A stretch of 64,000 nt of DNA from Neurospora tetraspora (lineage: Eukaryota; Ascomycota; Sordariomycetes; Sordariales; Sordariaceae): assembly GCF_033439725.1 (NCBI RefSeq), contig NW_026944391.1, positions 1,665,958 to 1,729,957 of the forward strand, given 5' to 3'. Below are positions 12,330-25,729 of the stretch, piece after piece (position 1 is the first letter of the stretch; every line of letters starts with the position of its first letter). The notes below the pieces were generated by a model. The model searched no databases, was not told the DNA's origin, and saw only the letters and a program-made list of their open reading frames with translations. The translations under genes were made by a program, and so were the position numbers.

Positions 12330-12700
12330 TACCTCTAGACTTTTCGTTACTAATTGCTTCAATATTATCTATTAATTATATATTTATAGTATATCCCTCT
12401 ATAATACTAAATATCGTAAATTCCTCTCTACTAATACTTTATTAATTACTAATACGTCCTAGAATAATACTAGGGGAATATATAATAAATTATAGCCGAA
12501 GGGATCTATACGACTGGTTCAAAGTAATTAATTGAAATAATAGGGTAGATTTTCCAATACTTAAGCACATCAATTTCGTATACTACTCTTCCGACTCGAC
12601 GGATAACTATAAAGGGCCCCGTATATTATTATCCGAATTTAGGGCTAAGGAGCGTAGCCTATAGTATTATATAGCCTTTATATAAACGGAGGTAGATTTT
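12330..12700 (-). pseudogene. Element A integrase C-terminal region
   Basis: The minus strand reads a LSPKFG..YTGPF.VI.RVGR..YEIDV stretch followed by a WKI.P.ISINY.EPV-like segment. This is the usual end of Ty3/gypsy integrases (the GPF/Y-type module). Stops and transitions interrupt it. Confidence 0.65.
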
Positions 12701-13550
12701 CTAACTAATATTAAAGAATTTAAGATTGTAACGCCTATTGTAGTACCGTTTAATAAACATTATAGTAATTGCTAGAGTATTGTAGGTATTAAAATAAATT
12801 TAAATAAAGTCGTCGATAACGGAGATACCCCCAATAGCTACCTTAGAGATGGTATTAGGCTAGAGACCTATAATTACCTTATTTAAATAAGTTTAAATAG
12901 TACTAAATATAGTATTATTTTATTCGAACTAGATCCTAAATAATAGTATAGGCTACAATTCTAAGCTACAAAGGCTATAAATATATATACGGAGAGCAAA
13001 TTTAATAGCCTATATTATACGTTCGTTTTATTTATTTATTTACGGGTAATACGTAATTAAATATAGAAATATAATTCCCAGTATACGCTATACTTCCTTC
13101 CATAGGGCGGCTATAAATTTTAAATCCCTATCGCTAATAATTTTACAAAATACTCCCAAATTATAGCTTATTAAAGCGTTAATTAAGAATATTGCCCAAT
13201 CTTTGGCCGTACTAATAAATTTCCTACGAATTAAAATAATCTACTTAAAAAACTTATTAGTAATAATAAGGTAAATATCGAATTTTTCCTATAATAAAAG
13301 TAATCCGAATATAAGGTCTATTGTAATATTATAATACGGGACGGAGGGACCCAATATCGGTTATAAATTCCTATATATTCTATAACGATTAATTTAGAAT
13401 AATTTATAATTAAGGTACTTCCGAACGTAATCTATAAAGTTCTTATAAATATAATAAATAAAATATAATTTAGCGAACTTTCTTAATTTAATATAATTAT
13501 AATAATCCGGCCAGTAGAATTGGTCGAATATATTAATAAAATAGAGCATT

Positions 13551-13772
13551 TATTACGGAGCGAGGCACTATTGGGTATGGGGTAAGATATACGTTATTGT
13601 ACGGAGGAGAGGAAAGGAAGGTATACGTAGAGAACTAGCTATATAGGCGAGAGCCCTAGCAGGCTAGTCCGTGCACGCGCACACGTATAGCTGTACGTAA
13701 CTGCTGTGCTCTAAGTATAGTATATAAGGTAATCAATATAGTACTAGAATATTATAGGCTAACCTTATAATA
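13551..13772 (-). repeat. LTR of element B (left copy)
   Basis: 222 bp, direct repeat of 20720-20941. Nearly all differences are transitions. Confidence 0.92.
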
Positions 13773-16700
13773 CTATCCCCTCTTAAAAGAAGTTCTAGTA
13801 GCTTCGAATTTATATATATATATAATAATACTCTAAATTATTTATTTCAAACTCTGCTCGTAATCTTCTAATATCTTATTATAATTCATAAATTCCGTTT
13901 TTAATATTCGACTCAACTAAATATTTATTAAACTTCTCGCTATCCTTGCGAACGTTATTTTTAATCCCCGCTTTTTATACGCTGTAAATTTATTTTCTAG
14001 CCTTATTATACCTGTAATTATATTGGGTAGCGGCTATATTATATTAATAATGGCGGCGGTCTTGCATTAGGCTATACGGGTAGACTGGCGTTTAGGGAGT
14101 GCTGGTAATTTTAAAGCGGCGACCGGTTTTAGAACGGCGACCGGTATTAAAGCGGTAGTAGTAAATACTAGAGCCTATTTAATTAATATAATTTCAATTT
14201 CTAATACTATAGGTTTATTGGAGAATTTGTAGTAGAAGTATTAAAATATTTCCTTATAATTAATAATATTATTCTTAAGTTCTTAAGTTGGTTAGTAGTT
14301 ACTTTTCTATTCGACGTAGTAATATTAATACTAATTACTGCTAAATTAGGTGTAATTCATAAATTTTTCGAAATTTTATTCTTCTTATTCCTTATAATTA
14401 TTTATCCTAATTATTACGCGCCTATTATTTACTTTTACGTTAGAAGACGTATTTTAGCTGGGAAGGCTTTTATTGATCTATAATTATACTATAGAAATGT
14501 AAAATACTAATAAATATTTTATATTAATTGGGAATACGAAATATATTATATAATTCTCGGTTCGGGTAATGTAGAAGAGACTTTCTTACTATAGGTAAAA
14601 CTTTAAATATGATCGGCCGTTAGCGAAATTGGTTGTATTTAATAGTACTATATTATTAGGGTAGTATTTAGGAGAATTAATACGTTTCTTATTAGCGTTA
14701 TCCTTATAACGCTTCTAGGTTTAACGGGTTTATTAAACGATAAAATCCTAAATTTATTAAAAATAGTCTACTAATTTAAATATTTTATAGTATTTTTTAA
14801 ATTAGGTTAGCGATAAATCCGGGGGGGGAGTAATATACGAGGTTTAGTATTTATATGAAGCTAGTAATTATAATTAATAAAGAAGAGGGAAACGCCCGTT
14901 AATAATAATACGGCGTTATTATTAGTAAATTATATAATAAGTAATTATTTTACTTAATTTATTTACATTTAATTAATATAGAATTGTAAAAAATATTTTA
15001 TTTTAATGTTAATCCGTTCGGTTTAAGTATTAATTTAAGGGTAGAAAGCGGAAATTAATTTGCGAATAATTGATAATTTTTTATATAGAGTAGATTAAAA
15101 ACGTAATACAAATTAAGTACCCCTATCAGATAGAACGCTATTAGGTAGGGCCGTAGATCGAATAAATATAATTAATAAAATAATTAACGAATTTCTCAAC
15201 TTCTAAAGTTATAGTAGGAATATAATACCATATTTTAATTAAGTAATCGACGACGATAGTAATATATTTAAAAGTTTAATTAAAATACGTACTTCCTGGT
15301 AAGAGGGTAACGTAATTAATAAATATATCTCTTTATAGTATTAATAATATAACTATAAGTTTAAAATATTTAACGGAACTACGTTTAAATAATCTTGTTT
15401 TTGCGTAAGGAAGGTAATTTTTATAAAAAGTCCTTACATCGTTATATATCCCTTTCTAATAAAATTCGTATTATAGGAGCTTATATAAAATGTTGTAGTT
15501 AAAGTAGTCCGTACCGGAGGAATTATATTAATAATTAATAAGTTAAAATTAAAATTCCTTATCGTAGGGGTCGTTAATTACTTTATCGCGCTATTTTAAA
15601 ATGCTATTTATAGTATAATATTTAAAAGAAAAGTATAATAAAAGACCCTTTTAGTAATTAAAAGCTATTAACGTTATATCTTATTTATTAAATAAAAAAC
15701 GAATTCTTATAAGAAAATAGATATTTTATAACTAATATAAAGTAGATTTATTATCGAAATTGTTTATACTTAGTAAAAATAGGGAAATTTTTACCGTAAG
15801 GTCTTCCTAAGAGAAATAATAGTTTTTAAATTACGAAGGGTCTAAAAGTAGGCGTTTTATAACTGTAAATCTATCGTCTTTTATATCGTTAAAACGGTTA
15901 TTTAATTTCCGGCTCAATGCGTCCGAGTGGAGGTTCTTAGAACCTAATATATATTTAATTAAAAAATTAAACCGGAATAGGAATTGGGACTACTGTATAT
16001 AACGTTAAATAAATTATTTATTAATTGTAAAAGTCAATAAATTCTTATAGTTTATAAAGATATTGAAAAATTATTAAGCGCCTTCGAATTCTAGCCTCTA
16101 TTCTTCTAGTTCTTTAATAATAGCGAGGAATTCTTTATTATAAATATTGTAATTGTATTCTTACGAGGAATATTTAGTTAAAAAGTAGGCCACCGGGTAT
16201 AATACTCTATTATTCCTATATTAAGAAAAGCTATTGCCCGTAGTTTAATTTAAAGTATTAGTTTTAATAATAATCTTTTTAATTTAATTGTAAATCTTTA
16301 GAATGGGGCTCTTTGTAAAGGCTTTTTTTAATATGTTAAAGGCCTACTAATAGGTATTAATTTAAATTTAGGCGGCGTTTTTCTTAATAAATTTATATAG
16401 CGGGGTTGTTATTATTAAAAAGATTTATATAAAGCGCTAGTAGAAATTCGCGAAATTTAAAAAAGACTATAGGGATTTTTTAAATCCTGGAGTTGCCTAT
16501 TCGGTAATAGCTTTAACTTTTTCTAGATTTATTTTAATACCTCCTAAAATAATAATTAAACCTACATATTTTGTAGGCATTATACAAAATTTATATTTAT
16601 TAATATTAATGCTAAGGCTAGCCTATATTAAATAATCGAATATATCATTAATGTATCGTTTATAGTCTTTAATATTATTAAAATAAATAAGCATGTTATT

Positions 16701-16929
16701 GAAGTAAACGGTCGTATAAATATTGAAAATATTATACAAAATATCATTAATATAATTCCAGAAAGCGTTTAGCGCGCTTTATAAATTAAATAGTATAATT
16801 AGGGTGAATAGGTTAAACCGTATAATGAAAATAATTAACTATTCGTAGCCCTATTTAATGCGAATATAATTAAAGGTAGTAATAGTATTAAATTTAATAA
16901 AAGTTTTAACTTGGCAAATAGTATCAAGG

Positions 16930-17060
16930 GTCTCTTTAATTAATAGTAATAGGTAGCAGGACTTTAAGGTTATATTATTAATACCTTTATAATTAATATA
17001 AACGTAGACTCCGCTTCCAAGCTTCTTAATAAATAAAATTAAGGAAGAGGCCTCAAATTA
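16930..17060 (-). pseudogene. Element B reverse transcriptase fragment
   Basis: The minus strand reads FIKKLGSGVYV, then NYKGINNITLKSCYLLLLI. This matches the Ty3/gypsy motif order FVKKPGGxLRxCVDYRxLNxITxKxRYPLPLI, with Asp and Pro positions altered as transitions predict. Confidence 0.75.
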
Positions 17061-20000
17061 GGACGGCCAAATAAACTTTTTAATTAAATTATTGTCAATC
17101 CATTTCTTAATAATATTTAATTCGTCGGGGTTAAACGGGTAGTTTCGAACTATTAATAAGGTAATTCCTAAGCGGAATTCGATCTTATAATTGTAGGACT
17201 ATATTAAAAATAATATTTTGACGCCCTCCTATTTAAAAGTTTTAACGTAGTACCAATATTAAAAGGGGAATTTTATTTTAATTTATTCGTTAATCTTTAA
17301 TAATTTTTTAACTTTTTCGTAAAACTTCATTATATTTTCGGATATAATTTTATTTAAAGATACGCTATCTATTATAAAATATTTGTTAATTACGGCCTCG
17401 CAATATAGGAAGTCCCCCTCTATCCCCGAAAACGGTACCGAATTAATAATTTTTATAGCACGGAGGGTTTTTTTATCCCTAATCCTAATTAAGCCGTTAA
17501 TTTATTTATAGAAATTACTATCGAATAAATATTTATATTTCCTTCCTCCTTTTATTAGTACTTCTATTATTATTTCTTCGGATATTCTATTATTTATTCT
17601 TCTAAAGTTTAGGACGCCTCCTTTTCCTTCTATTTTAATTTAATCCTTTTTATTTATCTTCCTAATATCTTCTATTATTTAGGCCCTTATTGTATAAATG
17701 CTTTATAATTTATATTTTTCAATTAATTAATTGAAGGTCGCTACCGATAGTTTTTTAATATTATTAAGGTTAATAGGACTACGGGGTATATTATAAATAC
17801 GGATTGGTATACGGTAGTTAGCGTTATTAGTACGGATATTTCTAATTACCTAGTAAAAAAATAGAGAAATGTAGGGGGCTTTAAAGCCAGATATAGTTAA
17901 AAATAATAAAGTTTACTTTAGTCCGCTAAGGGTTTTATTAATAGGTATAGTACTTAAACGGTTAATTATTCGGTATTTAAAGTAATTAAATTTCTAACGA
18001 ATAATTTTCTTTATAATTATAAAAATAGAAATATAATATATAATATCGGTTTGGGGGCTGTATATATAATCGAATTTGGGTTCCCCTTCGAAGGTAGGCT
18101 CCGCTTCGTCCGGGACCTCTTTATAGAAAGCTTTCTTATAAATAGGAATTGGGTAAGTACCCGGTATATTAAATAAGGGAATAGTATAGTTACTTTTAAA
18201 TTTTAGAGGGGTGCGGCGTATATAATTGGGGGCGCCTTTTAGGAAGTAACCTTTTAATTTATATATTAAAATAAATTATAGGGAATCATAAGGCTGAGAA
18301 ATACTTATGGCGTAGTACACGAATTAAAGGTAGCTGAAAATAAATAAATTATTGTCCGTTAAATTATAAATTAATAAATCGATAACTTCGTAATAAAATT
18401 CCGCTTATATTATTAATTTACAAAGTAAATAATATTATTTTTAACTAGGCTTCTATCGGCGAAGTAGAAGATTTTTGGCGTTTTTAATTTATAATAAGGA
18501 AATTGATATTAGTAAATGAAATATTTATTAATAAAATTAAGAGTAGTATAACTATTATCGATTAGGGTAGAATAATATAATTTACGAAATCTGTTAAATA
18601 AATAAATAAAGAGATTTAATAAATTAGAGTATTTATAATAGCTATTTATTGAAGATTTATATATTTTGACTATATTTAACTATATAGGGATATTCCCCTT
18701 TTTTCTTCCTAATTCTATAGATTTGTACCTTTAATTATAATTTAATTTAAAAGTTATATATGTTTTTACTAACCGACGACGCTATTTTTATTACTTTAGA
18801 TAGGGCTAATAAAATCGGGCTAATAAGTAAGGATCGGATAAGTAGGGGCTGGAGCGTTCTAATAATTTTAAGCGGCCGCGGGGGCTATACTTATAGTAAT
18901 AATTTAATAACTTCTAACCGAATAATATTGATTATACTATTATTAGCTGTAATTATATTAACTTTATTAAGGAACGGCGTTATATCTTTTACCGTTGCTT
19001 CTATTATTTTTACTTCTTCCGCAATTTCTGCCTCTATTGCGGAACGGGCGGACTTCTTTCCTAAAATTAATATTAGTATAATACGTAACCGAGAAATAAT
19101 TTTAACGACCGTAACGGGTATAAACCTTTATTCATATATAATAATCGAAAACTTTTTAGGAAATTATATTAAGTAAGGTAATATCGGTAATGGATATTTT
19201 ATCGATATCGATATTTATAATAATACCGCTTTAATTAATAGGTTTATTTGTAGTAGAAGTAGAAACGGTCTTCGATTTATAGAAAGGGTTAATAAGATTA
19301 TTATAATAAATACTATTTTTAAAGTTCTAAACGAGGCCCCGGGTAGTTTTAAATTACTTTATATAATTATTATCGGCGGGCTAGGGGTATTAGAAAATAA
19401 AAGCGGCCTAGACTTCCTTAATAATTTTATTACAAAAGTAATATATTTTTATAATATCGTCGAATTTATAACGATCGACGAATACAGTAAATTAGTCTTC
19501 GAAAATTTATTAGCGCATATCCTTAATTATTTTTAATTCGTCTAATTCGTAGCGAACGTAAATAATAAAGTCAACGTTTTTATACTTAGTATCGAACTCG
19601 GCGAAAAAATCTATCGTAATCTTCTATTTCCACTTAATATTATCGGTAAAATATTTGAAAATTATAGTTAAATCCTATTTAATAGCGGAGAAGGGCGTAC
19701 CCTCCAAGGATTTAGTGATATATAAAATATACTTAACCTTAAACGTAAAGTAAGTGGCTTCATTAATCCAATATAATTTAATTTTTATATACTAAGCGTG
19801 GTAACGTTCTATATATTCTAAAAGAATATTGCCCTTAACGTTAAATGGTAGGACGTATAAATAGGATAATATTAACTAGCTACTACCGGTAGTTATAATC
19901 GATATATTAAAATCGTTAGGGGGGCCGGGGTTATTAGGAATTTAAATTAAGTTACAAATAAAATTGATAATATTAATTTATTTTAATTAATTGTAGAAAT

Positions 20001-20719
20001 TATTAATAGTTTTAATATACTTTTCGTATTATTTTTAAAAAAATAATATTAATATTATTTTTAAAATCGGTGAATAATTACTTTAGAATAGCAATTTCTT
20101 TCTATAATTCGTTAACTTTAAATTTATATTAAATAATCATAGTAATTAAATTATTATTAAATCTAATAACTTCCTTTTAAGATTCTTTTAACTCTTTTTC
20201 AGCTCTTTAGGTATAATCAAGGGCCTTAATAATATTATTGTAAATTAAACGATGTAAGGCGATAATTACGTTATAGCAAATAAAGATAGTTGCGAGAGCG
20301 AAGGCGTATTTTATAATTAAAGTCGAGGGAAGGCCGGTAAAGGGATTATTATTAAAATTTATAAATACTTCTACGAAGTAATTATAAATTACTTGATTTA
20401 TAGAGTTAGAGATTTAGAGAGTTCTAATTATAGTAATTATAATAAAATTATATATATTAATTAGGACGTCTGATATTAATTGTTAGATTAATTGTAACGG
20501 CGATAATCTCTTACAGTTACTATATAGAGGTAGGAGGGGGAGAGAGGATTAGATACTTAATTAAATAATTCCTAGTTTGAACTTAGTAATATTAGGGTCG
20601 AGTCTTGTATTTATCCTATTAATAAGGGCCTAAATTTTTAAGGTCGCGGTATATAATCGTAATTAATTAATTAATTTCTCCTTTAAGCGCGCGTAGTGTA
20701 ATAGTTAAATATAATAAAT

Positions 20720-20941
20720 TATTATAGGGCAAGGTGTTATTAGGTATAGGGTAAAATATACGTTGTTATACGGAGGAGAGAAAAGGAAGGTATGCGTAGA
20801 GGATTGGCTATATAAGCGAGAACCCTGGTAGGCTAGTCCGTATACGCGTATACGTGTAGCTGTACGTAATTGCTATGCTTTGGGTATAGCATATGAGGCA
20901 CTTAGTGCTGTGCTAGAATGTTACAGGCTAGCCCTATAATA
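20720..20941 (-). repeat. LTR of element B (right copy, 5' LTR on the minus strand)
   Basis: 222 bp, with inverted termini TATTATAGGGC / GCCCTATAATA, followed directly by the target duplication GCATT. Confidence 0.92.
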
Positions 20942-21599
20942 GCATTAAAATATAAAAACCAAATACATATTCTTCGGTAATATACTATAATAGCTTATCT
21001 TTAATTTAGAATAGTAATTTCGTACGATCCTACAATCGTAAGGTCTCGTTATACCTAATAATATTTATTATATACCTCTATATATTACTTTATTAATAAC
21101 CTTGAACTAGCCTAACTTTAAAATTAGAATTTATTTTAACGAAAGTAATTAGCCTAGGTCTTTAATTTAATATATCGAATAAAGGAGTAAAATTAATAAT
21201 AGTAGTAAGAATAAATAGTTCGATACAGGGTAGAATTACCAATTCATTTTCTCTCATTAAAGCTTATATTTCTAGAGTATTATCCGGTAATTCGTTAAAT
21301 CTACCGGGGGCGCTTAAATTGGTTTGGTTATTCGTTAATAGTAATTATAATGACGTATCGGGGATAATATAATCTTTACTAACTTTGTAAATAACTTTAA
21401 AATTATATATATTAATAGTCTTCAACATTTTAATTAATCGTTTATTTAAAACGTTAGTAGCTATAGAATTCGTAATATTGACCTATCTGTAAAGGCTAAC
21501 GATAGCGCTATAATTTGTAACAATATATATAGACGGAGACCTATACACGTTAATCTAATGCCTATATTTCTTTAATATTTAAACAAATCTGAAAACTTC

Positions 21600-22760
21600 T
21601 ATTTCTATCGACTAATACCTTTTTTCGGCATCAAACAGGGTATAAAATAAGTAAATAATAGGTTTGATAGTTATATGAAGTAGAGGCTAAATCGGGTTTA
21701 ATACGAATATAAATTTCAATACTACGTCTTTAACGTAATAGATTTAACCGCCAATTCCTTTAATAAAAATGTCGAACTTAATAAACAAGGGCCTATTATT
21801 AACGAAGAAATATAATACAATATATTTAAATAAGGCAACCTTAATTTTGTTAAATACATTTTCTTCTATTAGCGTAGGTTCGGTTAAAGCGATACCGGTA
21901 GACTATTGTTTAGTCCGTTTAAAATTAACTCTCTTATTATCTCATAGTAATATAGTTTTTTACTCTTCTAACAATTATATAATAATAGAATACTATAGAA
22001 CGAATTACTTATTATAATTAACTATACTAATAAATCGTTCAAAATTATTAAAGGATTTTAGAAATTTAATTTTTACGATAGTAACTAAGCGTTCTTATAT
22101 ATTACTTATATTAAAAGCGTCTACTATTCTACTTAATCCTAATATATTAGGGAAACTGATAAATAATTTAAATAGGCCGATAGAAATATTATATTAACGT
22201 AATTTAAATAAAACCTATTTAAAATAAATAAAATAGTTGTTTAATATTTTAGAGGTAATAATTATATTATTAGAATAATAATCAACTACATTAATAATAT
22301 CTAACAGAAGATCTATTTAATACTAAACGTAGGTATTAAAATTTTTATATCCTATAATAGCGTAATTAAAAGTATATTAACCTTTATAGGTCGTTATAAT
22401 AAAAGCCCATTGATTCTAAAAATAAACACGCTATTTATAATAAAATAAAATAGTATTAAAGACGGTAATAAATTTCGCGGCATAATTTTACTTAGGATGT
22501 CATTCTATATTTTTATTAGATATACGTTGGGAAGGACTATACGATTTAAATTACGGATATTAACGACTATACGACCTTTCTTAGTACTATCGGGTATATC
22601 TTTCTATATAATGAATATAAGGAAGTTGAAAGGTATTTATAATATAATTTTAGTAATTTTACTATCCTATTCGAAGCGTTTAATAATATCGGTAATAATT
22701 TCTAAATTTATAGCTTTAAACGGATATACTTTATACTTTTTTGGGATATCGTTTTTCTAA
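21600..22760 (-). pseudogene. Element A reverse transcriptase and RNase H remnants
   Basis: Minus-strand reading near 22.49-22.60 kb gives KGRIVVNIRNLNRIVLPNVY, which corresponds to the fungal gypsy RT motif KGRVVVDIRxLNxITxxDxYPLP with Asp changed to Asn. Downstream, near 21.62-21.65 kb, it reads LFDAEKRY, matching the RNase H motif LLDAEKRYWPTELE. The plus-strand open frames over this stretch (21769-22017, 22497-22760) are antisense shadows. Confidence 0.7.
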
Positions 22761-23220
22761 CTAGGCTATATTGCGACTTTTATTTATTAATTGTCTTTAA
22801 TTATTATAAAACCCTTATTTTTAAATACGTCTTTGTAATAATACAAAAATATTTCGATCTGTTAATTTTTATTGGCCTCTAATGAAATCGTTATATTGTT
22901 ATCTAATATACGGCTATCGGACTTATTTATCGTAATTAAAGGGGGCGGGGCGTTCTCTTCGGTTAATTAGTAAATTGTGAAAGCTATTGCGTCGGTTTAG
23001 AAATCTTCGTTAACCTCGCCGATATAAATAAAGGGATTAAAGCTACTAATATAATTAGCGGTCGTATTCTTCGTAATAGTAAATAAATAGTTCTTTAAAT
23101 GAGAAAAGAAAATGTAATATAAATAATAATTTATTTATTAGGCCTAGGATATATAGTATATAATAAATTAAAATAGGAAATCCTAACCGTTATTGTAATA
23201 AATATAATAGAGAAAGTCTA

Positions 23221-23583
23221 ACTGTACAGTGGTAATTCTCGCAACTTATAAGTAAAAGATATATAAAGTAGCTTCGAATTTTTATTATTTTTTCCTCTGT
23301 AAAATGCAACCCTGGCCGTACCCGTAGGCGCTCCTAGGGCAGCTTTATAAACTAATGTTATAAAGTTTAATAAAAAGTTGATTAAATTTATTTTCAAATG
23401 TAGAGGTGGGTAAAACTCCTACTTTAAGGAGGATGCTACTTAGGGTAGAAACGCTGAAAAATCAAATTAAAATCAATGATTACAACTATATTATTTTTAT
23501 TTTTCTATACCCAAGTTTAACCAAGTTATACATAGTTAGAGTTTTCGAACCACCGTACAAATAGACATTCACCACCGTACAGT
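23221..23583. mobile_element. 363-bp MITE with TA target sites inside element A
   Basis: The left end ACTGTACAGTGGT (from 23221) is repeated inverted at the right end (reverse complement of 23569-23583: ACTGTACGGTGGTGA). Each end is flanked by TA (23219-23220 and 23584-23585), the duplication used by Tc1/mariner/pogo elements. There is no coding capacity. The right 60 bp is less AT-rich than its surroundings and holds a second inverted ACGGTGGT unit. Classified from the ends only. Confidence 0.6.
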
Positions 23584-24249
23584 TAGACCTTCTCATATAA
23601 TAATCGATAAGGAAGAGTATAATTATTTTAATTAGAATAACGACGTATTAAATATACTTAACTATTATATTAATAGTCCTTTAAGTAAATATAATATACG
23701 AATACCGTATAATAATATAATAATAAAGTCCTTAGATAACTTGATATTAAAGCCTTCAGACGTTAGATAATTAATACTAAATAATATATTAGCTATAAAT
23801 TTATCGGCGAATATGATTTCTTATTAGAAATATGCAAACGCTAATTTAAATAAAGAAAATAACCCTATTTCAAAAAAATTTAATTTAACGGATCCTAATT
23901 TAATAGAATTCAATTTAATAGAATTTAGCTTAATAGGTTCCCGAATACCTTTAAAATATAGGTCTATAACGATAAAATTTAAAGAGGAATATATATTTGC
24001 GCCGATACTGCATACGACTATCGGGGCATGACGGCGTTAAATCTAAAAATAAAAGTAATATTTTTATAATTATAATTGATTTAGTAATATAATATTCGCG
24101 TTTATATTGTTATATATTATTTATTCGTTATCGATATTTAAGTTAAGAGTAATAGTAAAGCGTAAATAAATATATAATTTGGAGCTAAAACTAGCGCCGA
24201 ATCGGGGTCGTAAAGCTAACGAATTTACAACCTCCGGTCGTTTTTTACT

Positions 24250-25522
24250 ATCGAAAACTTTATAATAGATTTAAAGCGAAGTTAAATAATGGGTTAAGTA
24301 TTTGCGCTTATAGTAGCGACGTTAGCGAAGCGAATATTCTTGCGTTTCTTAGTATTAAAGTATAGTCGACGTATATAAAAGTATTCAGTATAAATATACT
24401 CTATAAATTAGTTTTTACTTAGGAATTTACAATAGTAGAAGCGATATTTAAAATTTATTACTTATATTATAACGAAGTTTATAACGGTACTTTAATTGCT
24501 TAAATTAATTTAATTATTATTTACCTATTTAATATTTAAGGTAACTTATTAATTATTAAAGCTATCGTCGTTGTTACTATCTCTGTAATACGCGTCTTAT
24601 TCTATATCGGCATCTTTAATTACAAGAGCGTAGTATACGGTTTTAGGAAGTGTGGGTAATCGCTTAATATTTAAATTTTAATAGCCTTTATTATTATTAT
24701 TAAATACCAGCCTCTTTTAATACTATTATTATTATTATTATGGCAGTTAACTATATAGTTAGGTATTTCAATTAAAAGGTTTATTCGATTTATTATTTTA
24801 ATACTATTATTTCGGAGTAGAAGACCTATTATTGCGACTATTACGAAATTATTATATTTAAACCTTATTATTTAGCGTAATTCTTCGTAGAACGCTCTCC
24901 TTTTGGTACAAATTAATTATAAACGCTTCTATCGTAGTCGACGGATTGGATTTAGAAAAGATAGTTTATATATTACCTTCTATTACTTTGAAGGTAGAAA
25001 AGATTTAGGCGAATATATTTCTACTAATTATTTTAACGTTGTAAATAATTATGTAAATGAAAATTTAAATATCCTTTCCGTCGTCGATATTCGTTAAAAT
25101 AAATTTAGTTATTTAAGGATATTAATTTACGATAAAATAATTGGTCTTAAACCTCTCAATGAACTTTACGCATATAGTATTAATAGAGGCAATTTCGAAT
25201 AATTATCGATTAACATTAGATAGGACGTAGTTATACTATAGAAAGGTATTGCCTTGGAAATATTACGTCTAGATTTCGCCAATTTAAACGTTAGAACGTG
25301 TACGGGCTAAGTAGTTAAAGCGGTCTATAAAGGCGTAAATATAAGAATATTTATTAGTATGCCTATTGGAGGAAATGCTGGTACTTAATTTATTACTAAA
25401 TTTTAAATTAAAGAATTTAATATATTCTACTTTAAAGGGTCCGCTATTACTATTATATCTAATATGCTATAATACTATTATAATAGCGTCTATAGTATTA
25501 GCTTAGATATTATTAATAGTAG
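24250..25522 (-). pseudogene. Element A gag, C-terminal portion (interrupted by element C)
   Basis: On the minus strand a single frame with only scattered stops reads a gag-like protein: YIYAFIDRFNYLARTRSN, then a Gln/Leu/Val-rich stretch, SINTICVKFIERFKTNYF, and further an FI.RN.FAQIFSTF-like helix region. The order fits fungal Ty3/gypsy gag (a helical capsid with DRLRDLA and LERWxxALxxRFKE-type segments). It continues from 32.1-33.0 kb once element C is excluded. Plus-strand frames here (for example 24903-25097) look deceptively open but are antisense. Confidence 0.65.
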
Positions 25523-25527
25523 TTACA

Positions 25528-25729
25528 TATAATGGGGACAGCACAGTTAATATAGGTGCTAGTCGTATAATTTAATTAAGGTTCTATAAAGAAGGAAAGT
25601 TCTATTTGAAAGGCGGCTCTACCGGAGATGTGAGGTTTTAATAGGGGTTATATAAGTATAACTACGGCGCCTTATAATAGCTTTGGTCGATAATTAGAGC
25701 GCTATAGCCCGGGCTTTAGCCCTATAATA
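25528..25729 (-). repeat. LTR of element C (left copy)
   Basis: 202 bp, direct repeat of 31898-32099. Starts TATAATGGGG and ends CCCTATAATA. Confidence 0.88.

Larger units (their letters stand above)
13551..20941 (-). mobile_element. Ty3/gypsy LTR retrotransposon B, nested in A (RIP-degraded)
   Basis: 7,391 bp, bounded by two 222-bp direct repeats and a perfect 5-bp target duplication GCATT (13546-13550 and 20942-20946). The right LTR starts TATTATAGGGC and ends GCCCTATAATA, a perfect 11-bp inverted terminus; a TG...CA original changed to TA...TA is the likely history. A purine tract (read AAGAGGGGATAG on the minus strand) sits just inside the left LTR at 13773-13784, setting the minus-strand orientation. 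Reverse transcriptase traces lie near 16.93-17.06 kb. The interior is AT-saturated with no intact frame. It lies in the pol 3' part of element A. Confidence 0.92.

Noticed and set aside
18760-19176. A 138-codon plus-strand open frame in AT-rich DNA
   Set aside because: It lies antisense to the gag side of minus-strand element B and has no family signature; hydrophobic composition is typical of AT-rich antisense reading.
22497-22760. An 87-codon plus-strand hydrophobic frame
   Set aside because: Antisense to the element A reverse transcriptase motif.
24903-25097. A clean 64-codon plus-strand frame that reads like a protein
   Set aside because: The minus strand over the same region reads element A gag in one frame continuing from 32.1 kb across element C. 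The plus frame is its antisense.
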